From Mycoplana rhizolycopersici (GTDB lineage: Bacteria; Pseudomonadota; Alphaproteobacteria; Rhizobiales; Rhizobiaceae): a DNA stretch of 64,000 nucleotides. Location of the stretch: assembly GCF_013378445.1 (NCBI RefSeq), contig NZ_JABXYK010000011.1:62001-126000 (forward strand). The letters are read 5' to 3'. The stretch's first letter is position 1. Each line of letters begins with the position of its first letter. This document shows positions 1 to 8,974 of the stretch, in pieces. The notes under the pieces were generated by a model, which was given only the letters and a program-made list of their open reading frames with translations, was not told where the DNA came from and searched no databases. The translations under genes were made by a program, and so were the position numbers.

Positions 1-346
1 AGGGCACGGTGATCATCACGGAATTCCAGAAGCCGCGCGACAGCCCGTCGCAGTTCAGCCCCGTGCAGGCGCTCGACCACGCCTTCACCCACGGCTCGAA
101 GGTGATTTCCAGCGGCGGGGCGAAGATGTTGCCGAGCCGGATCTCCGGCATGCCCTTCAGCGAGGTCACGATCATCACGTAGAGCGGCAAGAGATAGTAG
201 GCGGCGGCTACGAACAACGTGCCGTAGACGACGATGGTGCGCGTCGACAGCAGGCGGCGCGGCCTTGCGCCTCTCGGCCCGGCCTCCCAGCTCGCAGGGA
301 CTTCCGCCAGGTGGGCGGTCTTCTTCAGATGGCCACGATCAGACAC
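1..346 (-). CDS. Sugar ABC transporter permease, MalG type (partial, N-terminal part)
   Basis: This is the inner-membrane permease partner of the upstream gene, and the left edge cuts it after about 115 residues. Reading the minus strand from the GTG at 346, a hydrophilic N-terminus of about 35 residues leads into a first membrane segment (VVYGTLFVAAAYYLLPLYV) and then the TSLKG(M)PEI stretch typical of MalG-like carbohydrate permeases. The GTG overlaps the 3' end of the preceding permease by 8 bases, which suggests translational coupling. No ATG fits better in this frame. Family membership is clear. The substrate is inferred only from the neighbouring binding protein. Confidence 0.8.
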   Translation of the reverse strand, partial: MSDRGHLKKTAHLAEVPASWEAGPRGARPRRLLSTRTIVVYGTLFVAAAYYLLPLYVMIVTSLKGMPEIRLGNIFAPPLEITFEPWVKAWSSACTGLNCDGLSRGFWNSVMITVP

Positions 347-1244
347 GCTTGCGCCCTCCCCCGAATTCCAGATAGGCCCAGGGCACGATGATGATCGCGA
401 CCGTGATCAGCATCATGGTGGAGGCGGCGAACCCCTGGCCGAGGTTCTGCGCCTGGAACATGTAGTCGTAGACGTATTTCGCCGGCACCTCCGAGGCGAT
501 GCCCGGCCCGCCGCTGGTCTGGGCGACGACAAGGTCGTAGACGCGCACGATGCCGCTGGCGATGATGACAAGCGTTGTGACGAACACCGGCCGCATCATC
601 GGGATGACGACGAAGAGATAGGTCTTCCACATCGGGATCCCGTCCACCCGCGAAGCCTTCCAGATGTCCTCGTCGATGCCGCGCAGGCCTGCCAGCATCA
701 GGCACATGACGAGCCCCGTGCCCTGCCAGAGGGCCGCGATCAGGATGCCGTAGATGACGATGCTGGAATTATAGAGCGGATCGAATTCGAAGCCGGCCCA
801 GCCCATCGCCCGCACCACCGACTGGATACCGTGCTCCGGGTTGAGCAACCATTGCCAGACAAGCCCGGTGACGATGAAGGAGAGCGCGAAGGGATAAAGG
901 AAGATCGTCCGGAACGTGTTCTCGAAGCGGATCTTCTGGTCCATCAGGGCTGCGAGCACGAAGCCGATCACCATGCTGAAGATCAGCGAGAAAATGCCGT
1001 AGATCGCCAGGTTCTCGATCGAGACCAGCCAGCGCGGCGCCGACCAGAGGCGCTCGTACTGGTCGAGGCCGACGAATTTCAGCCGCGGCAGCAATTTGGA
1101 ACTGGTGAACGAATAGATCACCGTCCAAAGCGTGCCGCCGAGAAAGATCACGACGGCGGTGAGCATCATTGGAACGGATGCGATCTTGGCGCTGAGGTTG
1201 CGCGTGAGACGGCTCGGCCGCCCGGCGCGCGCATTGCTCGACAT
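339..1244 (-). CDS. Sugar ABC transporter permease, MalF/UgpA type
   Basis: A 301-residue inner-membrane permease of a carbohydrate ABC transporter. A short basic N-terminus is followed by about six hydrophobic helices. The EAA-like cytoplasmic loop around GIDEDIWKASRVDGIPMWK, near residues 195-215, docks the ATPase. Length is normal for the MalF/UgpA family without an extra periplasmic domain. It lies between the binding-protein gene, about 115 bases upstream, and the MalG partner, which it overlaps by 8 bases. The ATPase gene is not visible and probably lies beyond the left edge. Confidence 0.9.
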   Translation of the reverse strand: MSSNARAGRPSRLTRNLSAKIASVPMMLTAVVIFLGGTLWTVIYSFTSSKLLPRLKFVGLDQYERLWSAPRWLVSIENLAIYGIFSLIFSMVIGFVLAALMDQKIRFENTFRTIFLYPFALSFIVTGLVWQWLLNPEHGIQSVVRAMGWAGFEFDPLYNSSIVIYGILIAALWQGTGLVMCLMLAGLRGIDEDIWKASRVDGIPMWKTYLFVVIPMMRPVFVTTLVIIASGIVRVYDLVVAQTSGGPGIASEVPAKYVYDYMFQAQNLGQGFAASTMMLITVAIIIVPWAYLEFGGGRKRV

Positions 1245-1358
1245 GGGTTCTCCTCCCCCTGCTGTCGTCTCCGCTGAAAGGGCTTCCGGCGGAAGCCACC
1301 CCGAACCGCCGGCTCCGTCCGGAGACCGGAGCCGGCGGCATCATCGCAGATGCACCGA

Positions 1359-2594
1359 TCACTCGGCCGTTGCGATGATCTGGACGAAGCGCTTCTGCGC
1401 ATCTTCCGGGGTCATCGAGGGATTGGCGAAGAATTCGGAGAACAGGTCCTCCTTCTGCTTCTGGCTGTCGGCCGAGAGCAGCTGGTCCGTCCACTGGACG
1501 ACATTGCCCTTGGCCAGGATGTCGAGACCCTTCTTCATGCAGTCATTGGCGGCCGCAAGATCGACGTCACCGCGCACCGGCACCGAACCCTTCTTCAGGT
1601 TGAAGGCGACCTGCACTTTCGGGTCGACGAGCGTCTCGGCCAGCGCGTCCTGCGCCCTGGACTTCTCCTCGTCCTCGAGCAGCGGAAAATAGAAGGCATC
1701 GCCGCCGGTCGCGATCACCTCGTTGACGCCGAGCCCCGGCAGGCAGCTGTAGTCCTCGCCCGCCTTGAGGCCCGCCAGCTGGAACTCGCCCTGCGCCCAG
1801 TCGCCCATGATCTGGCCGCCGGCCTTGCCGGTGATGACCATGTTGGTGGCCTGGTTCCAATCCTGGACGTTCGTCCCCTTCGACATCCGCCGCGCATCGT
1901 CGGCAGCCTTGAAGACCTTGGCCATATCGGGACCGGCCGCAGCTTCCGTGTCCTTGTCGCCAAACACCTTGAGGAAGGTGTCCTTGCCGGCAAGCGAAAG
2001 CATCAGCACGTCGAAGGCGTTGCTTGCCTGCCAGGGCTGGCCGCCGACGGCGAGCGGCACGATACCGGCCTTCTCCAGTGCCGGCGCCGCAGCGACGAGT
2101 TCGTCCCAGTTTTTCGGAACCGGCACGCCGGCCTTCTCGAAGGCCGCATTCGACAGCCACAACCACTGCCAGGAGTGGATGTTCACCGGCGCACAATAAA
2201 TCTTGCCGTCGATCGTGCAGGAATCGAGCAGGCTCGCCGGCCGGATGATCTCCTTCCACTTGCCGCGCTCGGCGACATCGGTCAGGTCGCGCATCAGGCC
2301 TTCCTGCACAAGCTCCTCCGCCTGACGGCCGTGGTTGAACTGCGTCGCCCCCATCGGGTCGCCGCCGGTGATGCGGCTGACCATGATCGGCCTCGCCGTG
2401 CCGCCGGCCCCGGCAATGGCGCCGTCCACCCATTTGTTGCCGGTCGCGTCGAAGGCCTTGGCCAGTTCGGCGACCGCCGCCGCCTCGCCGCCGGACGTCC
2501 ACCAATGCGTCACTTCCAGGTCCGTCGCATGCCCGGCAGCTACGGGCAGCGCGACGGTTGCAGCCAGGACTGCGATGACCGAACGAAATTTCAT
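1359..2594 (-). CDS. ABC transporter sugar-binding protein, glucose/mannose (GtsA-like) type
   Basis: A 411-residue periplasmic solute-binding protein. A signal peptide with a hydrophobic core (VIAVLAATVALPVAAG) precedes a likely cleavage after AGHA. The mature protein opens with DLEVTHWWTSGGEAAAV, which resembles the start of glucose/mannose-binding proteins such as Pseudomonas GtsA. The WxTSGGE motif is the basis for the substrate guess. It is the first gene of a minus-strand operon with the two permeases. A LacI-type operator candidate sits just upstream of its ribosome-binding region. Transporter class is certain; the exact sugar is inference. Confidence 0.87.
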   Translation of the reverse strand: MKFRSVIAVLAATVALPVAAGHATDLEVTHWWTSGGEAAAVAELAKAFDATGNKWVDGAIAGAGGTARPIMVSRITGGDPMGATQFNHGRQAEELVQEGLMRDLTDVAERGKWKEIIRPASLLDSCTIDGKIYCAPVNIHSWQWLWLSNAAFEKAGVPVPKNWDELVAAAPALEKAGIVPLAVGGQPWQASNAFDVLMLSLAGKDTFLKVFGDKDTEAAAGPDMAKVFKAADDARRMSKGTNVQDWNQATNMVITGKAGGQIMGDWAQGEFQLAGLKAGEDYSCLPGLGVNEVIATGGDAFYFPLLEDEEKSRAQDALAETLVDPKVQVAFNLKKGSVPVRGDVDLAAANDCMKKGLDILAKGNVVQWTDQLLSADSQKQKEDLFSEFFANPSMTPEDAQKRFVQIIATAE

Positions 2595-2610
2595 GAGTCT
2601 CCTCCCTCAC

Positions 2611-2622
2611 TGAAACGTTGCA
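2611..2622. promoter_or_regulatory. Candidate LacI-family operator 1
   Basis: TGAAACGTTGCA is a near-palindrome with the central CG usual for LacI-family sites. It lies 17 bases upstream of the sugar-binding-protein start. A near-identical 12-mer (TGAAACGATACA on the minus strand) precedes the divergent LacI gene at 2921-2932, and a weaker relative (GAAACGATTT) lies at 2681-2690. The spacing suggests repression of the transporter by its neighbour. The pattern is seen directly; binding is inferred. Confidence 0.5.
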
Positions 2623-2920
2623 GTAAAAAGGTAGAGCAAGAGTGCCATTCGCGCAACCCGCTGAAAGTTGGAATTATGGGGAAACGATTTTGGAGCCCTC
2701 ACGGGCTGAGGGAAAGCCGGCCACCACGGCGTCTCCCATCAACGGATGGCTTCAAATTATATTGGTAATTTCAATATATTAATGAAAAAATGCGTAACAA
2801 AGAAGCTGGAACCAGCTTCCCCGCACGACGCCCTAGCGGAGAGAATTCCAGTTTGGGCCGCAACCGCGAAAAAGCCGAACGACAACAAGACCCTTGACTA
2901 AATGGCCTCGACAAACCGGC

Positions 2921-2939
2921 TGTATCGTTTCAGTATAAT
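2921..2939. promoter_or_regulatory. Candidate LacI operator 2 overlapping a -10 box
   Basis: TGTATCGTTTCA (2921-2932) is the reverse complement of TGAAACGATACA. It directly abuts a TATAAT hexamer at 2934-2939 that could be the -10 of the lacI gene starting at 3013. An operator here would give autorepression. No good -35 lies at 17 bases: TCGACA at 2908 would give a spacing of 20. The promoter assignment is therefore tentative. The whole 2595-3012 gap holds only these control elements; I see no gene in it. Confidence 0.45.
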
Positions 2940-3012
2940 CGTCCTGATGACGGGCATATTGGCGGGCCGGCAAGAAGCGTGATAACGCCGGAGCGCGAAA
3001 GGGGCGCACGAG

Positions 3013-4047
3013 ATGATGGACAAGCCCGACAAAGATTTCGATACAGCCGCATCGTCCGCGGAGCGGCCAACGCTGAAGACGATCGCCTTCATGACCGGGC
3101 TCGGCATCACCACCGTTTCGCGCGCGCTGAAGGATGCGCCGGACATCGGGCATGAGACGAAGGAACGCGTCCGCCTCGTGGCCCGGCAGATCGGCTACCA
3201 GCCGAACCGCGCCGGCGTCCGCCTCCGGACCGGCAAGACCAACGTCATCAGCCTCGTCCTCAGCCTGGAAGAGGAGATCATGGGCCTGACGAGCCCCCTC
3301 GTCATGGGCATCTCCGAGATACTGGCCGGCACGCCCTATCACCTGGTCGTGACGCCCTATCGCACCGCGAACAATCCGCTGGATCCGATCCGCTACATTC
3401 TCGAGACCGGTGCTGCCGACGGCGTCATCATCTCGCGCACCGAGCCGCGCGACGCCAGGGTGGCGCTGATGATGGAGCGCAATTTCCCCTTCGTCACCCA
3501 CGGCCGCACCGTCATGGGGCTGGAACATCCCTTCCACGACTTCGACAACGAACGCTTCGCCTACGAGGCCGTGCGCAAGCTGGCCGAGCGTGGGCGCCGC
3601 AGGCTGATGCTGCTTGAACCGCCGCCGCACCTGACGTTCAACGTCCACATGCGCACCGGCTTCGAACGCGGCGTGCGCGATTTCGGCGGCACGATCATCC
3701 CCTTCAGCCAGGTCAATCTCGATTCGAGCCTTCCGGACATTCGCGCGGCCTGCGAAAGGGTCATGCAATCTTCCGATACGCCTGACGGCATCGTCTCCGG
3801 CAGCGGCTCCGGCGCCGTCGCGCTGATCGCCGCCGTCGAAGGCAGCGGGCGACGCATCGGTCACGAGATTGACATCGTCTCCAAGGAACCCAGCACCTTC
3901 CTGCAATGGCTGAGGCCCGAGGTGTCGACGATGCGCGAAGACATCCGCCTTGCAGGCCGCGAGCTCGCAAAAGCCGTCATCGGCCGCATCGACGGCCGCC
4001 CGGCGAGCGAACTGCAGACGCTGAGCTACCCGATCCCCACGGATTGA
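3013..4047 (+). CDS. LacI-family transcriptional regulator
   Basis: A 344-residue DNA-binding repressor. An N-terminal helix-turn-helix at about residues 18-45 (TLKTIAFMTGLGITTVSRAL) is followed by the hinge-type QIGYQPNRAGVRLRTGKT and then a periplasmic-binding-protein-like effector domain with the family's GVIISR and DNE(RFAYEAVRKL) segments. It begins with two tandem ATGs (3013 and 3016) and either could be used. It is transcribed away from the sugar transporter, and repeated GAAACG(A/T)T sites lie between them. It probably controls that transporter in response to a sugar. The AglR-like resemblance is from memory and weak. Confidence 0.9.
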   Translation: MMDKPDKDFDTAASSAERPTLKTIAFMTGLGITTVSRALKDAPDIGHETKERVRLVARQIGYQPNRAGVRLRTGKTNVISLVLSLEEEIMGLTSPLVMGISEILAGTPYHLVVTPYRTANNPLDPIRYILETGAADGVIISRTEPRDARVALMMERNFPFVTHGRTVMGLEHPFHDFDNERFAYEAVRKLAERGRRRLMLLEPPPHLTFNVHMRTGFERGVRDFGGTIIPFSQVNLDSSLPDIRAACERVMQSSDTPDGIVSGSGSGAVALIAAVEGSGRRIGHEIDIVSKEPSTFLQWLRPEVSTMREDIRLAGRELAKAVIGRIDGRPASELQTLSYPIPTD

Positions 4048-4156
4048 ACGGCCGGCCAAAAAATTTCGTTCTCGGCCGTGTCCAACGACACCCTGCCTCG
4101 ACAAATAAGCCTTCCACGCCAGGGTCATAGCAGTACGCCAACGAACATCCCCTCCA

Positions 4157-4187
4157 CCGTCATGCCGGACTTGATCCGGCATGACGG
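4157..4187. repeat. Dispersed intergenic palindrome (copy 1)
   Basis: A perfect 13-bp stem (CCGTCATGCCGGA / TCCGGCATGACGG) with a 5-base loop CTTGA. The same architecture, 8-13 bp arms with a CTTGT-like loop and flanking GTCAT or ATGAC, recurs at 17883, 17970, 36190, 36275 and 47207. It lies between the ends of lacI and gnd and may also act as a terminator for lacI. The rest of the 4048-4367 gap contains only the gnd terminator. Confidence 0.75.
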
Positions 4188-4276
4188 AGCGGAATAGTTG
4201 CGTCGCTTAATTGCCCACATCGACAGCGACGTCGCAGCGAACTGTGCATACGCGATGATGCCAGATCGCGCCCTGC

Positions 4277-4307
4277 AAAAGAAAGGGCCGGCGCGAACGC
4301 CGGCCCT
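4277..4307 (-). terminator. Intrinsic terminator downstream of gnd
   Basis: On the minus strand a perfect 10-bp stem (AGGGCCGGCG / CGCCGGCCCT, loop of 4) is followed by a T-rich run (TTTCTTTT). It sits about 60 bases after the gnd stop codon. Confidence 0.8.
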
Positions 4308-4367
4308 CCCAGTCTTTCATGCCTCCGGTCTCACGACCGGTGGCGCTCGCCTGCCATCGTTTCCCGA

Positions 4368-5804
4368 TCAGGCGCCGGCGCCGAGGCCGCTGCCCCAGGG
4401 GCCGTGATGGCTGTCGGTGCCATCGATCCTGTCGAAGCCATGCGCGCCAAAAAAGTCGCGCTGGGCCTGGATGATGTTGGCCGTGCCGCGGCCGCGACGG
4501 TAGCTGTCGAAGTAGCCGAGCGCGGATGCCAGTGCCGGAACCGGCAGGCCTGCCAGGACGGCCGCCGAGACAACGCGGCGAAGCGAACCGTCTGTCTCCT
4601 TGACCATGTCGGCGAAGGCCGGCGTGACGATCAGGTTGGCCGCATCCGGAGCCTTGGTGAAGGCGGAAGTGATCTCGTCCAGGAACTGCGAACGGATGAT
4701 GCAACCTGCGCGCCAGATCTTGGCGATGGTCGGCATCGGCAGGTTCCAGTTGAACTCCTTGGAGGCTGCCGCCATCACCGCGAAGCCCTGCGCATAGGCA
4801 CCGATCTTTGCGGCCAGCAGCGCGCTTTCCAGGTCCTTGATGAAGGCGGTCTTGTCGGAAACCGAAAGCGGTGCCACCGCGGGAAGGCCCAGGATCTTTT
4901 CTGCCGCTTCGCGCTCGCCCTTGAGCGAGGACAGGCTGCGCGCGGCAACGGCTGCCTCGATCGCGGTCGCCGGAACGCCCATGTTCTGCGCCTCGATCAC
5001 CGACCATTTGCCGGTGCCCTTCTGGCCGGCCTTGTCGAGGATCATGTCGACGATCGGCTTGCCGCCGATCGGATCGGCCGCTTCGAGCACCTTGGCGGTG
5101 ATCTCGATCAGGTAGGAATTGAGCCGCCCCATGTTCCAGGTCGCAAAGACCTCGCCGATCTCCGTGGCGCTCATCTTGAGGCCGTCGCGCAGGATGCCGT
5201 AGATCTCCGCGATCATCTGCATGTCGGCATATTCGATGCCGTTGTGGATGGTCTTGACGAAATGGCCGGCGCCGTTTTCGCCGAGCCATGCGACGCAGGG
5301 TTCGCCGTTGTACTTCGCGGCGATCGAGGTCAGCACCTTCTCGACGCGTTTCCAGCTGTCTTCCGTGCCGCCGACCATGATCGACGGGCCGTGGCGCGCG
5401 CCTTCCTCGCCACCCGAAACGCCCATGCCGATGAAGGTCAGGCCGCTGTCCTTCAGCGCGTCGAAGCGGCGCATCGTGTCGCGGAAATTGGCGTTTCCGG
5501 CATCGATCATGATGTCGTTCTTTTCGAGGTGCGGCCGCAGCAATTCCATCTGCTGGTCGACGGGGTCGCCGGCCTTGATCATGATGATGATCGGCCGCGG
5601 CGGGCGGATCGCCGCAACGAACTCCTCGATCGTCTCGCAGGGCACGATATTGTCCTTCAGCGCGCCCGCTTCCTCGACGAATTCGTGGGTACGTTCGACG
5701 GTGCGGTTGAAGACCGCGATCTTGTTGCCCTTTTCGGCGATGTTGAGCGCCAGATTCGATCCCATGACGCCGAGACCGATCAACCCGATTTCCGCCTGTG
5801 CCAC
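4368..5804 (-). CDS. gnd: 6-phosphogluconate dehydrogenase, decarboxylating
   Basis: A 478-residue cytosolic enzyme that oxidatively decarboxylates 6-phosphogluconate to ribulose 5-phosphate with NADP in the pentose phosphate pathway. The N-terminal Rossmann motif GLGVMGSNLALN is at residues 11-22. The family signature MGVSGGEEGARHGPS, the catalytic-lysine segment KTIHNGIEYADMQ and the C-terminal FGAHGFDRIDG / HHGPW are all present. Length is typical of the long, dimeric enzyme. It appears monocistronic, with its own terminator at 4277-4307. Confidence 0.97.
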   Translation of the reverse strand: MAQAEIGLIGLGVMGSNLALNIAEKGNKIAVFNRTVERTHEFVEEAGALKDNIVPCETIEEFVAAIRPPRPIIIMIKAGDPVDQQMELLRPHLEKNDIMIDAGNANFRDTMRRFDALKDSGLTFIGMGVSGGEEGARHGPSIMVGGTEDSWKRVEKVLTSIAAKYNGEPCVAWLGENGAGHFVKTIHNGIEYADMQMIAEIYGILRDGLKMSATEIGEVFATWNMGRLNSYLIEITAKVLEAADPIGGKPIVDMILDKAGQKGTGKWSVIEAQNMGVPATAIEAAVAARSLSSLKGEREAAEKILGLPAVAPLSVSDKTAFIKDLESALLAAKIGAYAQGFAVMAAASKEFNWNLPMPTIAKIWRAGCIIRSQFLDEITSAFTKAPDAANLIVTPAFADMVKETDGSLRRVVSAAVLAGLPVPALASALGYFDSYRRGRGTANIIQAQRDFFGAHGFDRIDGTDSHHGPWGSGLGAGA

Positions 5805-5982
5805 GTTCTTACCTCCGTATGGAATGGTGCAACCCGGCCGACGGCAGCGCGCGGCAGGGACTGCGCAAAGATACTTCCCCGCAGCCGGGACATGATAGTG
5901 CCCCGGCTGCGGTCAGGCGGCTGTTTTGGCATTTAAATCGATTAGGGACAAGCCGTTGTTTGGCCTCAAACACGCATGGCTG

Positions 5983-6171
5983 CTATCCGCGTTTGGCGCC
6001 TCCCCCGACGCTCACCTTCGCGTCGCTGCCAGCCTCTCCGTCGTCAAGCACGCGCCAGGCCGCACCGTCGAGATCCTCATACTGGCCGCTGCGGATGGAC
6101 CAGAGGAAGGCGGCAAGCCCGAGACCGCCGAGAAAGAGGGCGATCGGGATGAGGTAGATCAGCGTGTTCAT
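5983..6171 (-). CDS. ccoS: cbb3-type cytochrome oxidase assembly protein CcoS/FixS
   Basis: A 62-residue inner-membrane protein with one N-terminal helix (LIYLIPIALFLGGLGLAAFLW) followed by the family-typical SIRSGQYEDLDGAAWRVL, which identifies CcoS. It is needed for maturation of cbb3 oxidase together with the copper ATPase FixI. Its ATG overlaps the stop of fixI (ATGA), the last of three such couplings in fixGHIS. The tail is hydrophilic and Gly-rich. Confidence 0.93.
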   Translation of the reverse strand: MNTLIYLIPIALFLGGLGLAAFLWSIRSGQYEDLDGAAWRVLDDGEAGSDAKVSVGGGAKRG

Positions 6172-8474
6172 GCGGGGCGCACCATTCCGGTTGCCTCGTG
6201 CCGTTCGGCCTGCCGTGCCGCACCGGCGGGCGCCGCTCCCTTCAGCCGCAGCGAATTCGCCACGACGACGATCGACGAGGTCGACATCGCGATCGCAGCG
6301 ATCAGCGGCGTCGCGTGACCGAGGATGGCGATCGGCACGGCGATGATGTTGTAGCCGATGGCGAGCGCGAAGTTCTGCCGTATCAGCCGGTCGGCCGTGC
6401 GTGCGGTATCAAGGGCGAAGGAAACCGAATCCAGCCCGTCATGCAGGAAGACGAGGTCGGCCGCCTGGCGGCCGATGTCGGCCGCCGTCGCCGGCGCCAT
6501 CGAGACATGTGCTGCCGACAGCGCCGGCGCATCGTTGATGCCGTCGCCGACCATCAGCACCTTCGCCCCCGATGCCGCATCCCTGCCGACGGCCTCGGTC
6601 TTCTGCCGCGGGGCAAGCCCTGCCATCCAGCGCTCCACACCGAGCTTCGACGCAACCCGCGAAACGGCCGCCGGGCGGTCGCCGGAAAGAATGCCAAGCT
6701 GCACCCCGCCCTTTCGCAACCTGTCGATCGCCGCTTGCGCGGCAGGCCGCAGCCGGTCCTCGAAGCGGAAGGTCTGCAGAAGGTGCCAATCGAGGGACAG
6801 CACCACTTCCGAAGCCGCCGACCCGTCATCGTCCATTGCCGCGTTGCCGGATGCGAAGGCGCGGTTGCCCAGACGCCAGACACCCTCCGCAGTCACGGCC
6901 TCAAGCCCGCATCCGGGAATTTCAGTCACCGTTTCGAATTCCGGCAACGAACCGGAATGGGCAGCAGCAAGTGCTGCCGACAGCGGGTGGCGGGAATGGG
7001 CGGCAAGTGCCGCGGCCACAGCAAAAGCGCGATCGGGTGGAAGCGTCCCATGCTGCGCTTGCGCCGGTTCACGGCCGATCAGGCGCGGTGTTCCCATGGT
7101 CAGCGTGCCGGTCTTGTCGAACAGCGCCGTGTCGATCTCGGCAAGCCGCTCCATCGCCGAGCCGTCCTTGACCATGATGCCGTTGCCGAACAGCCGCCCG
7201 GCCGCGACCACCTGAACCACCGGCACGGCAAGCCCCAGCGCGCAGGGGCAGGTAATGATCAGGACCGCGACCGCGACGAGCAGCGCATGCTTCCAGTCTC
7301 CGTCGTAGAAGCCCCAGCCCATGAAGGAGACCAGCGCCAGCAGGTGCACGGCGGGCGAGTAGTAGGCGGCGGCGCGGTCGGCAATCCGGCGATAGCGGGC
7401 CCGCCCGCCTTCGGCCGCCTCCATCAGGCCGATGACCTCCGCCAGGAACGACGCCTTGGCCACGGCGGTCGCCTCCACCTGCAGCGCCCCCGTCAGGTTC
7501 ATCACGCCGGCCTCCAGAACGGTGCCCGGCCGCGCCGTCACCGGCACGCTTTCGCCGCTGACGAGCGAGCGGTCGACGTCGCTGACACCGGAGATGACCC
7601 GAGCGTCGACGGCGAAGCGCTCACCCGCCGCAATCGAAAGCCGGTCGCCGACCGCGATCTCCTCCACCGGGCGAAAGAGCCGGGTTCCGTCCGCCTGGAC
7701 GACCATGGCGCCACGCGGCGAAAGCCTTGCAAGCCCGGTGATCGCCGAACGCGCACGGTCGCGCATCACGTGGTCCAGGGTCCGGCCGATGAGGAGGAAG
7801 AACAAAAGCGTCACGGTCGCGTCGAACCAGGCATGCTCGGCGCTGTGGATCGTCTCCCAAAGCGAGACGCAGTAGGACAGCATCACGGCAAGCGAGATCG
7901 GCACATCCATGTTGGTACGGCCGTGCTTCAGGGCGCTCCAGGCCGAGCGGAAGAAGAATCGCCCGGCATAGATCAGCACCGGCCCGGCAATCAGCGCCGA
8001 GATCCAGTGGAACAGGTCACGCGTCGATGCCTCGGCGCCCGACCAGACCGAAACCGACAAGAGCATGATGTTCATCGCCGCAAAACCGGAGACGGCGACG
8101 GCGCGGATCAGGTCGTTGCGAAGCTCGTCGTCCGGCGCAAGGGGTGCGGCATAGAGATGGGCGGCATAGCCGCGCGACGTCACTGCCGTCACGATCGAGC
8201 GCGGGTCAAAGCCGTCGCCTTCACGCCACCGCACCGCCACGCGCCTGGCCGTCAGGTTGACGCGGGCATCCTCGATGCCGGGAACCGCCGCAAGCGCACC
8301 TTCGAGCGTGGTGATGCAGGCGCCGCAGTGGACGCCGGGGACGCTGAGGTCGGTCTGATGGAGACCGCCGCCGAGGTCCTTGCTGGCCAAAAGCAACTCC
8401 TCGGCCGAAGGCACGGACCCGGTGCCCGACGCAACGTCGAGCGCGCCTTCCGTGCCGGGTGCGCAGCAGCTCAT
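6168..8474 (-). CDS. fixI: Copper-transporting P-type ATPase FixI/CcoI
   Basis: A 768-residue inner-membrane P1B ATPase that delivers copper for cbb3 oxidase assembly. After a Cys-containing start (MSCC) it has one heavy-metal domain with GVHCGAC at residues 47-53. The transmembrane CPC motif (ITCPCALGLAVP), phosphorylation site DKTGTLT and hinge VGDGINDAPAL follow in order. The frame stays open upstream to 8558, but the ATG at 8474 forms an ATGA overlap with fixH and matches the family N-terminus, so I chose it. It lies third in fixGHIS. Confidence 0.95.
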   Translation of the reverse strand: MSCCAPGTEGALDVASGTGSVPSAEELLLASKDLGGGLHQTDLSVPGVHCGACITTLEGALAAVPGIEDARVNLTARRVAVRWREGDGFDPRSIVTAVTSRGYAAHLYAAPLAPDDELRNDLIRAVAVSGFAAMNIMLLSVSVWSGAEASTRDLFHWISALIAGPVLIYAGRFFFRSAWSALKHGRTNMDVPISLAVMLSYCVSLWETIHSAEHAWFDATVTLLFFLLIGRTLDHVMRDRARSAITGLARLSPRGAMVVQADGTRLFRPVEEIAVGDRLSIAAGERFAVDARVISGVSDVDRSLVSGESVPVTARPGTVLEAGVMNLTGALQVEATAVAKASFLAEVIGLMEAAEGGRARYRRIADRAAAYYSPAVHLLALVSFMGWGFYDGDWKHALLVAVAVLIITCPCALGLAVPVVQVVAAGRLFGNGIMVKDGSAMERLAEIDTALFDKTGTLTMGTPRLIGREPAQAQHGTLPPDRAFAVAAALAAHSRHPLSAALAAAHSGSLPEFETVTEIPGCGLEAVTAEGVWRLGNRAFASGNAAMDDDGSAASEVVLSLDWHLLQTFRFEDRLRPAAQAAIDRLRKGGVQLGILSGDRPAAVSRVASKLGVERWMAGLAPRQKTEAVGRDAASGAKVLMVGDGINDAPALSAAHVSMAPATAADIGRQAADLVFLHDGLDSVSFALDTARTADRLIRQNFALAIGYNIIAVPIAILGHATPLIAAIAMSTSSIVVVANSLRLKGAAPAGAARQAERHEATGMVRPA

Positions 8475-8974
8475 GGCCTGTCTCCTGCAACGATCAGCCG
8501 GATCGTCTGGTGGAAGAGAACCTCCCCGCCGCGCGTCGTGCCGATGTCGGCAATCCACTGACCGGGCTCCATTTCCCGCACGGCAGAGTAGTTGCCGCCG
8601 CCGTCGGCGGCAAGCGCCAGATGGAAATCGTCCCGCTCGTCGACGGGCCGCTTGAAGGTGATCGAAACGTTGTCGGCTGCGACCCCCACCCCATCCACGT
8701 CATGCAACGTATAGGTCACGCGCCCGTCGGCAATGACGAGCTCGCCGTTCATCCCGCTCGCCGCAAAGGCCTTGGCCTTTTCGACCTTGTCGTTGAACTG
8801 CTGGCTGGCAACGTAGGTGTTCTGCACCACGAGCCCGCTCCAGCTGCTCACGGCGTTCCACGCCATGAACACGTTGACCGAGATGATCGTGCCGAAGAAC
8901 AGCACCATCACCCCCAGCATGTGCCAGCCGGTAAAGCGGAAAGGTAGTTTTTCACGCGTGGCGAACGGGCTCAT
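8471..8974 (-). CDS. fixH: FixH family protein
   Basis: A 167-residue protein needed for cbb3 oxidase maturation. One N-terminal membrane helix (GWHMLGVMVLFFGTIISVNVFMAW) anchors a periplasmic domain. The segment NTYVASQQFNDKVEKAKAFAA is characteristic of FixH. Both ends overlap neighbours by 4 bases (ATGA), so fixG, fixH, fixI and ccoS are probably translationally coupled. Confidence 0.93.
   Translation of the reverse strand: MSPFATREKLPFRFTGWHMLGVMVLFFGTIISVNVFMAWNAVSSWSGLVVQNTYVASQQFNDKVEKAKAFAASGMNGELVIADGRVTYTLHDVDGVGVAADNVSITFKRPVDERDDFHLALAADGGGNYSAVREMEPGQWIADIGTTRGGEVLFHQTIRLIVAGDRP

Noticed and set aside
1350-2768. Long plus-strand open frame opposite the sugar-binding-protein gene
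   Set aside because: It is antisense to a clear gene, its product is rich in Arg, His and Asp typical of shadow frames in GC-rich DNA, and it lacks recognisable domains.
2833-4182. 449-residue minus-strand frame across the LacI gene
   Set aside because: It covers the LacI gene in antisense and begins inside the palindrome at 4157-4187, so it cannot be a natural start.
4404-5936. 510-residue plus-strand frame opposite gnd
   Set aside because: Antisense to gnd and without domain features.
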